64,000 nt of DNA, taken from the NCBI RefSeq assembly GCF_900230255.1, contig NZ_OCNJ01000006.1:1-64000 (forward strand). Direction: 5' to 3'. The translations under genes and the position numbers were made by a program. The stretch comes from Caenispirillum bisanense (GTDB taxonomy: Bacteria; Pseudomonadota; Alphaproteobacteria; Rhodospirillales; Rhodospirillaceae). A model generated the notes under the pieces. It had not been told where the DNA came from, ran no database searches, and saw only the letters and a list, made by a program, of their open reading frames with translations. This document shows, in pieces, positions 39,039 to 49,778 of this stretch (positions are counted from its first letter, which is position 1; each line of letters starts with the position of its first letter).

Positions 39039-40716
39039 TCTGCTGCCGCCCGGCGTGCTGCTCATCCTAGGCGGGGCGCTGCTGCCCTTCCTGCGCGGCC
39101 CGGCCCGCTCCGTCGCCCTGATCGTCGCGCCGCTGCTGACCCTGTGGGCGGTGTGGACCGTGCCCGACGGCGTGGTGATGACCGCCGCCTTCCTCGACTA
39201 CACGCTCGAGATCGTCGAAGGCGACAAGCTGTCGCGACTGTTCGCCCTGGTCTTTACCATCGCGGCCTTCGGCGGCGGCCTGTTCGGCCTGCGCCAGGAG
39301 AGCACGCGCGAGTTGTCCGCCGCCTACGTCTATGCCGGCAGCTCCATCGGCGTCTGCTTCGCCGGCGATCTGGTGACGCTGTTCGTGTTCTGGGAGGTGA
39401 TGGCCGTCGCCTCCGCCATCGTCGTATGGGGCGGCGGCGATGCCCGCAGCTACCGCGCCGGCATGCGCTACCTCTACGTCCACCTGCTGGGCGGCGTGCT
39501 GCTGATGGCGGGCATCACCGCCCACATCATGGAGACGGGCGCCATCGACGTGACGCGCGCCCTGCCCTCCACCACCGGCACGTGGCTGATGCTGGCCGGC
39601 ATCCTGGTCAACGCCGGTGCGCCGCCGCTGTGGAGCTGGGTGGCCGACAGCTATCCCGCCTCGTCGTGGTCGGGCGCAGTCTTCCTGTCGGCCTTCACCA
39701 CCAAGACGTCGGTCTACGTGCTCATCCGCATGTACCCGGGCACCGAGATCCTGCTGTGGATCGGCCTCGCCATGATCTTCTACGGCGTGATCTATGCGCT
39801 GCTGGAAAACGACATGCGGCGGATCCTGGTGTACTCCATCGTCAATCAGGTCGGCTTCATGGTCACCGCCGTCGGCATCGGCACCGAGACGGCGCTGAAC
39901 GGCGCCACGGCGCACGCCTTCGCCCATATCCTGTACAAGGCGCTGCTGCTCATGAGCGCCGGCGCCGTGCTGTATCAGACCGGCGGCGTGCGCAAGTGCA
40001 CGGAACTGGGCGGCCTCGTGCGGTCCATGCCGTTCACCACGCTGGGCGCCGTCATCGGCGCGGTGTCCATCTGCGCCTTCCCGCTGACGTCGGGCTTCGT
40101 CACCAAGTCCATGATCACCGACGCCGCCGGCAGCGAGCACATGGCGACCGTGTGGTTCCTGCTGGAGGTCGCCTCGGCCGGCGCCATCGTCTACGTCGGC
40201 CTGCGCTTCGTGTGGTTCGTGTTCTTCGGCACAGACAGCGGCCTGCGGCCCAAGGACCCGCCGCTGAGCATGAAGGCCGCCATGGGCCTGATGATGGTGC
40301 TGTGCCTCGCCATCGGCCTGTGGCCGCAGCCGCTCTATGCGCTGCTGCCCTTCCCGGTCGACTACAAGCCTTATACCGACTACCACGTCCTGCACCAGTT
40401 GCAGCTGCTGCTGTTCGCCGGCGCGGCGTTTTTCCTGACCGTGCCGTTCACCCGCCCGCGCGAGACCGTCACGCTTGACTTCGACTGGTTCTTCCGCCGC
40501 TTCGGCATGATGCTGGCGCGCGAGTTCTCGCTGCACGGCGGGCGGGCCGGGAACAGCCTGCTCGCCGGTGGCAAGGGCGCCGTCGGGCGGTTCGTGCGGC
40601 TGGTGGAACGCAGCCACGGCGCCGGCGGCATCCTGGCCCGCACCTGGGCGACCAGCACCGCCGTGCTGTCGGTGATGGTGCTGCTGTTCCTCTACCTGCT
40701 GGTCTACTACGTGTAG
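39028..40716 (+). CDS. third antiporter-like subunit (NuoN/MnhD family), lacking the TM7 lysine
   Basis: The 562-aa polytopic protein keeps the TM5 glutamate (VTLFVFWEVMAVASAIVVW) and the TM8 lysine (SAFTTKTSVYVLIRM). In TM7, where the family has Gly-Lys-Ala before PxHxWLPDA, it reads GILVNAGAPPLWSWVADSYP, so the channel lysine is replaced. The C-terminal 120 residues hold an extra hydrophilic stretch and a last helix (STAVLSVMVLLFLYLLVYYV). It is the last gene of the operon and is followed by a strong hairpin. Confidence 0.88.
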   Translation: MISDLLPPGVLLILGGALLPFLRGPARSVALIVAPLLTLWAVWTVPDGVVMTAAFLDYTLEIVEGDKLSRLFALVFTIAAFGGGLFGLRQESTRELSAAYVYAGSSIGVCFAGDLVTLFVFWEVMAVASAIVVWGGGDARSYRAGMRYLYVHLLGGVLLMAGITAHIMETGAIDVTRALPSTTGTWLMLAGILVNAGAPPLWSWVADSYPASSWSGAVFLSAFTTKTSVYVLIRMYPGTEILLWIGLAMIFYGVIYALLENDMRRILVYSIVNQVGFMVTAVGIGTETALNGATAHAFAHILYKALLLMSAGAVLYQTGGVRKCTELGGLVRSMPFTTLGAVIGAVSICAFPLTSGFVTKSMITDAAGSEHMATVWFLLEVASAGAIVYVGLRFVWFVFFGTDSGLRPKDPPLSMKAAMGLMMVLCLAIGLWPQPLYALLPFPVDYKPYTDYHVLHQLQLLLFAGAAFFLTVPFTRPRETVTLDFDWFFRRFGMMLAREFSLHGGRAGNSLLAGGKGAVGRFVRLVERSHGAGGILARTWATSTAVLSVMVLLFLYLLVYYV

Positions 40717-40728
40717 CTTGCCCCAATC

Positions 40729-40763
40729 CCGCCGGACGGCCATTATCGGGGGCCGTCCGGCGG
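40729..40763 (+). terminator. hairpin after the antiporter operon
   Basis: CCGCCGGACGGCC (40729-40741) pairs with GGCCGTCCGGCGG (40751-40763), a 13-bp stem without a T tract, 16 bp before dctB. Confidence 0.6.
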
Positions 40764-40778
40764 AGCGATGACAGGGCC

Positions 40779-42672
40779 ATGGGACGCCGCACCTCCACCT
40801 TCCTCCTCCTCGGCGTGATCGTGCTCGCGGTCGCGCTGCTGGCCGTCGTCGGCCTGTGGTCGCGCACGGCGGCGGAACAGCAACTGGCGGCGCGGGGCGA
40901 GGGCATCCTCAAGCTCTATGTCGGCAACCTCGCCGGCCGCCTGTCGCGGTTCGAGACGCTGCCGCAGCTGCTCGCCCAGATGCCCGAGGTGCGCGGCGTG
41001 CTGGCCGACCAGGACGATCCCGACGCCCTGACCGCCGCCAACGAACACCTCGCCTACGAGGCGGAGTTCACCGGCGCCCTCGACATCTACGTCATGAATG
41101 CCGACGGCCTGACCGTCGCGGCGTCCAACTGGCAGACGGAGTATTCCTTCGTCGGCCGCAACTTCGCCTTCCGCCCCTACTTCCAGGAGGCCATGGCCGG
41201 CCGCATCGGCCGCTACTTCGCCCTCGGCACCACGTCGCTGCAGCGCGGCTACTACTTCGCCGGCCCGGTCATGCTGCGCGGCGGCATCGCCGGCGCCGTG
41301 GTGGTGAAGATGGACCCGGCGGAGATCGAGACCCTGTGGGAGGATGTGGAGGACCGCATCGTCGTCACCGACCCCGACGGCGTGATCTTCATTTCCAGCG
41401 ACCCCGATTGGCTCTACGACGCCCTGCGCCCCCTCGGCCGGGCGGAGCGCGAGCAGATCGCCACCTCGCGCCGCTATCCCGGCGTGCGGGTGACGGAACT
41501 GCCTATCACCGAGCGGCCGAGCGACCACGGCACGGCCACCGTCATGGCCCTGCCCGACCGCGGCGAGCGCTACCTCCACCAGTCCACCCACATGCCGGCG
41601 GCCGGCTGGACGGTGCACATCCTCACCGACCTGCGGCCGGTGGATGCCCAGGTCGTGAAGGCGGTGTCGCTGGTCGCCCTGCTGCTGGCGCTGGCCTTCG
41701 CCGTGGCGGCCGCCATGCGGGTGCGGCTGCAGAGCCTGCGCGCCGGCATGGAAGCCGAGCGCCGTACCGCCGCCGCCCTCGCCGCCAAGGAAGAGGCCGT
41801 GCGCCGCGCCAACGACCAACTGGAACAGCGCGTGCGCCAGCGCACCGCCGAACTGGAAGACGCGCACGCCCAGCTCACCGCCGAAATGGTCGAGCGCGAG
41901 CGGGTGCAGGCCGACCTGCGGCAGGCGCAGGACAACCTGGTGCACGCGAGCCGCCTCGCCGCCATCGGCCAGTTGGCGGCGGGTGTCACCCACGAGCTGA
42001 ACCAGCCCCTGACCGCCATGCGCGCCTATGCCGACAACGCCCGCATCCTGCTCGCCCGCGACCGGTTGACGGAGGTGGAGCAGAACCTCGGCCGCATCGG
42101 CGACCTCATCGACCGCGTCGCCGACATCTCCGGCCGCCTCAAGCGCTTCGCCAGCCGCACGCGGGCGGAGCGGACGCCGGTGCGGCTGGACGACGTGCTG
42201 CGCACCAGCGTCGAGCTGGTGGAGGTGGGCTCGCGCCTGCCCGACCTCGCCATCGTCAACGGCGCCGCCGGCACCGACCTCTGCGTGCTGGGGGAACGGG
42301 TGCGGCTGGAGCAGGTGTTCATCAACCTGCTGCGCAACGCCGTCGAGGCGCTGGAAGACAGCCCATTGAAGCGCGTGACCATCGGTCTGCACGTGGAAGC
42401 CGACACGGTCCGCGTCACCGTCGCCGACACCGGCCCCGGCCTGACGGAGGAGGGCCTCGCCCACCTCGCCGAGCCGTTCTTCTCCAGCAAGCGGCCGGGC
42501 GAGGGCATCGGCCTCGGCCTGTCCATTTCCAACGGCATCGTGAACGATTTCGGGGGGACATTGACGGCGGAAAACCGCCCGGAGGGCGGTGCCCTCTTCA
42601 CCGTCCGCCTGAAGCGCGCCGATGCCGCCGCCTCGCCCTCCCCGCCCCCTGCCGCCACGGTAACCGCCGCCC

Positions 42673-42680
<8 letters not shown>
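40779..42680 (+). CDS. dctB: C4-dicarboxylate sensor histidine kinase
   Basis: The 633-aa membrane kinase has an N-terminal TM helix and a periplasmic double-PDC sensor (about 35-280: GRNFAFRPYFQEAMAGRIGRYFALGTTSLQRGYYFAGPV, split across residues 125-165). A second TM helix and a coiled coil (325-395) follow. The DHp has HASRLAAIGQLAAGVTHELNQPL with the phospho-His, and the ATPase domain ends in FSSKRPGEGIGLGLSISNGI. The sensor and H-box are characteristic of DctB. It is followed, with an 8-nt overlap, by the dctD regulator. Confidence 0.95.
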
Positions 42681-44067
<1,387 letters not shown>

Positions 44068-44079
44068 GACCCGCCGAGG

Positions 44080-44117
44080 GTGGCGGATTTCCGCCACAAT
44101 TTGTTGCACTGCGGCAA
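44080..44117 (+). promoter_or_regulatory. candidate DctD upstream activation sites
   Basis: GTGGCGGA-tt-TCCGCCAC (44080-44097) is a perfect 18-bp palindrome; a second, weaker dyad TTGCACTGCGGCAA is at 44104-44117. They lie about 70-100 bp upstream of the -24 element at 44183, the usual enhancer distance. Confidence 0.6.
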
Positions 44118-44131
44118 TTTTGGAAGGGTAG

Positions 44132-45268
<1,137 letters not shown>

Positions 45269-45378
45269 TCCTCCCTTTCCCGTAAAGCCGCGTGCGTCGG
45301 CGGGGGTGTCCGGCCCTTGTTCTGGGCCGGACACTCCCGGGCGCCATCCTTCCATCCCCTGGGCAGGACGACACCACC

Positions 45379-45966
45379 ATGGTGGCGCGTACCATCAACC
45401 GCCTCGAGGAGGCGGTCATCTCCATCCTCCTCGTTTCGATGACCTTGATCGTGTTCCTCGAGGTCGTCATGCGTTTCGTGTTCAACAGCGGCCTGAAGTG
45501 GGCGCAGGAAGCCACGCTGTATGCGTCCGCCTGGATGGTGCTGTTCGGAATTTCCTACGTCCTCAAGGTCGGCGGCCACATCGGCGTCGATGCCCTGGTG
45601 CGGATATTCTCGCGCCGGGTGCAGCGCATCGTGACCATCGTCGCGGTGCTGTGCTGCCTCGCCTATGTCGGCATCATCGCCTGGGGCGCCTGGGTCTATC
45701 TGAGCAAGCTGTTCAGCATCGGCATCTACCTCAAGGACGTGCACGTGCCGCGCTGGCTGGCCACGTCCATCCTGTTCGTCGGCGTGATTCTGTTCGGCCT
45801 GCGGTTCGCCCTGCTGCTGGTGCAGCTGATCAAGGGCGAGGCCCACGGCTTCGGCTTCCACGACGAGTCCAAGGACGCCATGCGCATCGCCGAGGAAGTC
45901 GACGAGACCGGCGGCGGCAAGATCCACGAGGCACTCGCCATGGACCGGGAGGGCGACCGCAAATGA
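45379..45966 (+). CDS. dctQ: TRAP transporter small permease
   Basis: The 195-aa, four-helix protein has the DctQ signatures: EVVMRFVFNSGLKWAQEATLYASAWMVLFG and a long hydrophilic C-terminus. It overlaps dctM by 4 nt. In TRAP systems DctQ supports the large permease and the docking of the binding protein. Confidence 0.94.
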   Translation: MVARTINRLEEAVISILLVSMTLIVFLEVVMRFVFNSGLKWAQEATLYASAWMVLFGISYVLKVGGHIGVDALVRIFSRRVQRIVTIVAVLCCLAYVGIIAWGAWVYLSKLFSIGIYLKDVHVPRWLATSILFVGVILFGLRFALLLVQLIKGEAHGFGFHDESKDAMRIAEEVDETGGGKIHEALAMDREGDRK

Positions 45967-47348
45967 CCTCCGTCTTCCTGTTCGTCGCGCTGTTCGGCTT
46001 CATGCTGCTGGGCATGCCGATCGCCGTCGCGCTCGGCCTGTCGTCGTCGCTGACCATCCTGCTGTTCTCCAACGACAGCATCGCGTCGGTGTCGCTCAAG
46101 CTGTTCGAGGCGCTGTCGGGCCACTACACCCTGCTCGCCATTCCCTTCTTCATCCTGTCGTCGGCCTTCCTGTCGACGGGCGGCGTGGCGCGCCGCATCA
46201 TCCGCTTCGCCCTGTCCGTCACGTCGCACATCCGCGGCGGCATGGCCATGGCGTCCGTGGTGGCCTGCATGATCTTCGCCGCCGTCTCCGGCTCGTCGCC
46301 GGCGACGGTCGCGGCCATCGGCGGCATCGTCATCGGCGGCATGGTGAAGGCGGGCTATCCCCTGCCCTTCGCCACCGGCGTCATCGCCAACGCCGGCACG
46401 CTCGGCATCCTGATCCCGCCGTCCATCGTCATGCTGGTCTATGCGACCGCGACCGAAGTCTCGGCCGCCCGCATGTTCATGGCCGGCGTGCTGCCGGGCC
46501 TCGGCATCGGTGCGGTGCTGCTGGTCGCCATCTACATCTTCGCCACCATCAAGAAGCTGCCCCGCCAGGCCTTCCCCGGCTGGCGCGAGGTGGGCATCAG
46601 CTTCGCCGACGCCATCGGCGGCATCATGCTCATCGTCATCGTGCTCGGCTCCATCTACGGCGGCATCGCCAGCCCGACGGAAGCCGCGGCCCTGTCGGCG
46701 GTCTACGCCTACCTGGTGGCGGTGTTCTTCTACCGCGACATCGGCCCGCTGAAGAACGTGCCGTGGCGCAAGGACGGCGAGAGCCTGGGCCAGGCCGCGC
46801 TGCGCAACTTCGGTCATTTCCTCATCGGCATGCCCAAGTCGGCCACCGACAAGGACATGCACCGCGTGGTGATGGACGCCGCCAAGGTCTCCATCATGCT
46901 GCTGTTCATCATCGCCAACGCGATGCTGTTCGCCCACGTGCTGACCACCGAACGCATCCCGCACACGCTCGCCTCCATGATCACCGACTGGGGCCTGACG
47001 TGGTGGGGCTTCCTGATCGTCTGCAACATCCTGCTGCTGATCGCCGGCAACTTCATGGAGCCGTCGGCCATCGTGCTCATCATGGCGCCGATCCTCATGC
47101 CCATCGGCGTGCAGCTCGGCATCGATCCCATCCATCTCGGCATCATCATGGTGGTGAACATGGAGATCGGCATGATCACGCCGCCGGTCGGGTTGAACCT
47201 GTTCGTCGCCTCCGGCATCACCGGCAAGCCCATCCTGTGGGTGGTGCGCGCCTGCCTGCCGTGGCTGCTGATCCTCATCGCCTGCCTCATGGTGGTCACC
47301 TACTGGCCGTGGCTGTCGCTGTGGCTGCCGAGCACCATGTACAACTAA
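45963..47348 (+). CDS. dctM: TRAP transporter large permease
   Basis: The 461-aa elevator-type permease has the DctM signatures: FALFGFMLLGMPIAVALG, FFILSSAFLSTGGVARRII, ASVVACMIFAAVSGSSPATVAAIG, GTLGILIPPSIVMLVYA and EIGMITPPVGLNLFVASGI. It uses the sodium gradient to import dicarboxylates. It is the last gene of the dct operon. Confidence 0.96.
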   Translation: MTSVFLFVALFGFMLLGMPIAVALGLSSSLTILLFSNDSIASVSLKLFEALSGHYTLLAIPFFILSSAFLSTGGVARRIIRFALSVTSHIRGGMAMASVVACMIFAAVSGSSPATVAAIGGIVIGGMVKAGYPLPFATGVIANAGTLGILIPPSIVMLVYATATEVSAARMFMAGVLPGLGIGAVLLVAIYIFATIKKLPRQAFPGWREVGISFADAIGGIMLIVIVLGSIYGGIASPTEAAALSAVYAYLVAVFFYRDIGPLKNVPWRKDGESLGQAALRNFGHFLIGMPKSATDKDMHRVVMDAAKVSIMLLFIIANAMLFAHVLTTERIPHTLASMITDWGLTWWGFLIVCNILLLIAGNFMEPSAIVLIMAPILMPIGVQLGIDPIHLGIIMVVNMEIGMITPPVGLNLFVASGITGKPILWVVRACLPWLLILIACLMVVTYWPWLSLWLPSTMYN

Positions 47349-47383
47349 GGCCCCGCACCCGCGGGTGAGTCGACTGTCCGGCG

Positions 47384-47416
47384 ACGGCCGGGAAGCAATG
47401 CTGGCTTCCCGGCCGT
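47384..47416 (+). terminator. hairpin after dctM
   Basis: ACGGCCGGGAAGC (47384-47396) pairs with GCTTCCCGGCCGT (47404-47416). The stem is strong but no T tract follows. Confidence 0.6.
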
Positions 47417-47438
47417 TCGCCCTTCATATGTAGGGGAT

Positions 47439-48491
47439 ATGTCCTCCGCCCCGAGCCAGGGAGTCCGCCCGTTGCGCCTCGCCGCCCTGCTGCTGTCCGC
47501 CGCCGCCGTCCTCGCCGCGCCCGCCGCCCTCGCCCAGACCGCCGCCGCGCCGCCGCCGCTGCCGCCGGCCGCGCCCTGGGCCTCGCCCCTGGCACAGGAT
47601 CATCCGCTGGTCGGCTCGTTCTGGAGCACGGCGACGGGCGAGCGCCTGACGCCGGCCCAGGTGGTGGACCGGGCGCTGGACAGCCGGGTGGTCATCGTCG
47701 GCGAGCGCCACGACAACCCCGACCACCACGCGCTGCAGGCGTGGCTGGCCGAGGCCCTGGTGGTCGGCGGCCGCCGCCCCGCCGTCGTCTACGAGATGAT
47801 GGAGACCGACGACCAGCCCGCCATCGACGCCTGGCGCGCCGCCGGCCCCGCCGATGCCGCCGGGCTGGGCGACGCCCTCGACTGGGCGAAGACGGGCTGG
47901 CCGGACTGGCCGCTCTACGCCCCCATGGCCGGCACGGCGTTGGCCCACGGGCTGCCCATCCTGGCCGGCAACCTGCCGCAGGACACGGTGCGCCGGCTCG
48001 CCCGCGAGGGCCTGCCGGCGCTGGAGGCCGGACTGGCGGCGGACCTCGCGCTGGCCACGGAAGACGCGCCGGTGGTGCGCGACGGCCTCGCCGACGACGT
48101 CCGGCGCGGCCATTGCGACCTCATGCCCGAGGCCATGCTGGCGCCCATGGCCCTGGTGCAGCGGGCGCGCGACGCCATGATGGCCCGCGTCGTGTCCCGG
48201 GGCCTCGCCGATCCCGCCGCCGACACGGCCCTGCTCATCACCGGCAACGGCCACGCCCGCGAGGATCGCGGCGTGCCCCTGCGGCTGGCGGCCCTCGGCA
48301 TCCCACCGGAGCAGGTGCTGACTGTCGCGCCGCTGGAGGTGGAAGACGGGGTCGTCGATCCCGCCGCCTACGTCACGGGACGCGAGGGGGCCGCCGCGGC
48401 CGCCTTCGACATCGTCTGGTTCAGCCCGCGCGTGGACGATGTCGACCACTGCGCCGCCTTGCGCGAACGCATGAAGAACAAAAAGAAGTAG
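47439..48491 (+). CDS. ChaN-like (DUF399) exported protein
   Basis: The 350-aa product has an N-terminal signal region (LRLAALLLSAAAVLAAPAALA). The ChaN domain has VVDRALDSRVVIVGERHDNPDHHALQ, VVYEMMETDDQPAI, the LPILAGNL strand and LLITGNGHAREDRGVP. ChaN of Campylobacter is an iron-regulated haem-binding lipoprotein. Here no lipobox Cys is evident, so it is probably periplasmic or anchored. It has its own transcription unit after dctM. Confidence 0.88.
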   Translation: MSSAPSQGVRPLRLAALLLSAAAVLAAPAALAQTAAAPPPLPPAAPWASPLAQDHPLVGSFWSTATGERLTPAQVVDRALDSRVVIVGERHDNPDHHALQAWLAEALVVGGRRPAVVYEMMETDDQPAIDAWRAAGPADAAGLGDALDWAKTGWPDWPLYAPMAGTALAHGLPILAGNLPQDTVRRLAREGLPALEAGLAADLALATEDAPVVRDGLADDVRRGHCDLMPEAMLAPMALVQRARDAMMARVVSRGLADPAADTALLITGNGHAREDRGVPLRLAALGIPPEQVLTVAPLEVEDGVVDPAAYVTGREGAAAAAFDIVWFSPRVDDVDHCAALRERMKNKKK

Positions 48492-48553
48492 CAGGACTTA
48501 AGTCTAATGGGGTAGGGTCGGCGCCTCTGGATGACCCACAGGAGGCCCGCCCC

Positions 48554-48997
48554 ATGTCGACCGCCCGCCGCCGCGCCCTCGCCGTGGCCGCCGCCCTGAT
48601 CCTGCCGGTCGCCGCCCCGGCCGCGGCGCAGGACGCCGAATGCGACAGCGCCGCCCGCGCCGGCCAGGCGGCGGTGGTGAGCGTCTACTTCGACACCGGC
48701 AAGACCGACGTGAAGCCGCAGCACCGCGCCGAGCTGCAGCGCATCGCGCGCGACGCCAAGTATCAGGTGAAGGTCTGCGCCATCGGCCAGGCCGACCGCC
48801 AGGGCAGCGCCGCGTTCAACAAGCGCATCGCCCTGAAGCGCGCCCAAGTGGTCGCCGACCTGCTGGCCGGCTACGGCGTCCCCCGCTCGGTCCTGGTCTC
48901 CAGCTCCGCCGGCGAAGCCTTCGGCGCCTTCGGCGGCGACGCCAAGGTCGGCAGCGAACGCCGCGTGGACGTGCTGTACCCGCGGCTCAAGGAGTGA
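48554..48997 (+). CDS. OmpA-family C-terminal domain protein
   Basis: The ATG at 48554 has an AGGAGG ribosome-binding site. A signal peptide (about 1-26) precedes an OmpA-like domain of about 115 residues (VSVYFDTGKTDVKPQHRAELQRIA, then IGQADRQGSAAFNKRIALKRAQVVADLL and a final RRVDVLYP). The typical NxxLSxxRA motif is replaced by NKRIALKRA. It probably binds peptidoglycan in the periplasm. The product is 147 aa with no barrel domain. Confidence 0.88.
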   Translation: MSTARRRALAVAAALILPVAAPAAAQDAECDSAARAGQAAVVSVYFDTGKTDVKPQHRAELQRIARDAKYQVKVCAIGQADRQGSAAFNKRIALKRAQVVADLLAGYGVPRSVLVSSSAGEAFGAFGGDAKVGSERRVDVLYPRLKE

Positions 48998-49010
48998 CGG
49001 CGGGGCCGCC

Positions 49011-49610
49011 CTACTCCTCCCGCTTGTCGCCCATGGGGCGCGGCATCCATTTCTGCACGCTGACGGGCTTGCCGGTCTGGCTGCGCATGACGCGCGGGCG
49101 CAGGACGTCGGTCAGGCCCGGGGCCTCCGGCGCCGTGGCGCCCGGCAGGGGGCCCTTGGCGGCGGCCGGTTCGCTGCCGGGTTTGCGGCCGTAGTAGTCC
49201 ATCATGGCCTGCAGGGTGATCTCCTCCCCCGCACCGCCGCTGGCGAAGGCGTCACGGTAGGGCGGGTGGCCCTTGGTCAGCTTGGAGAGATGCTCGGCCG
49301 AATGGGCGCCGAACTTGCGCCAGATGCTGTCGAGCAGCTGGCAGGCGTCGTCGGGCGGCTTGCGGGTTTCGACGTAGGGGCGGCCGTTCTCGAAGGCGCG
49401 GTAGAGCGTCGGCTCCATCGGTCCCGACGGGTCGGCGACGAAGGTGGCCGGCATCATCTTGCGGCCGCGGGTCGCCACGGCGTAGTAGGCCTGCGCCAGG
49501 TACATGAGCCGGTGCATCTTCTGCGGCTGCAGGTACTCGTTGTCGTCCAGCGCCCGGTCGACCAGCCAGAGCGCCACGTCGAAGCAGGTGTCGGCGGCGA
49601 TACGCCTCAT
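49011..49610 (-). CDS. Panacea (DUF4065) domain protein
   Basis: The 199-aa protein has a Panacea/SocA-like domain: ALWLVDRALDDNEYLQPQKMHRLMYLAQAYYAV, then FVADPSGPMEPTLYRAFENGRP and WRKFGAHSAEHLSKLTKGHPPYRDAF. The C-terminal 50 residues are a Pro/Arg-rich extension. Panacea domains occur in many antitoxins and in proteolysis adaptors such as Caulobacter SocA. Here no toxin-like partner is adjacent on the same strand. The start ATG 49610 is chosen since longer frames are compositional shadows. Confidence 0.85.
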   Translation of the reverse strand: MRRIAADTCFDVALWLVDRALDDNEYLQPQKMHRLMYLAQAYYAVATRGRKMMPATFVADPSGPMEPTLYRAFENGRPYVETRKPPDDACQLLDSIWRKFGAHSAEHLSKLTKGHPPYRDAFASGGAGEEITLQAMMDYYGRKPGSEPAAAKGPLPGATAPEAPGLTDVLRPRVMRSQTGKPVSVQKWMPRPMGDKREE

Positions 49611-49778
49611 GGGGAACCCCGGAACCTGTTGATCGCGCGGTTGGTTTCCTGACCATAGACCGCATGGCCGGCGCGGGGAAGAGCGGCGAAGGCTTGACGC
49701 CGCCGCCGCCGCACCCGACCCTGCCGGTCCGGGGCCGCCGTCGCGGCGTCCCTGCCCTGCCCGAGGTTCCCGCCGCCC

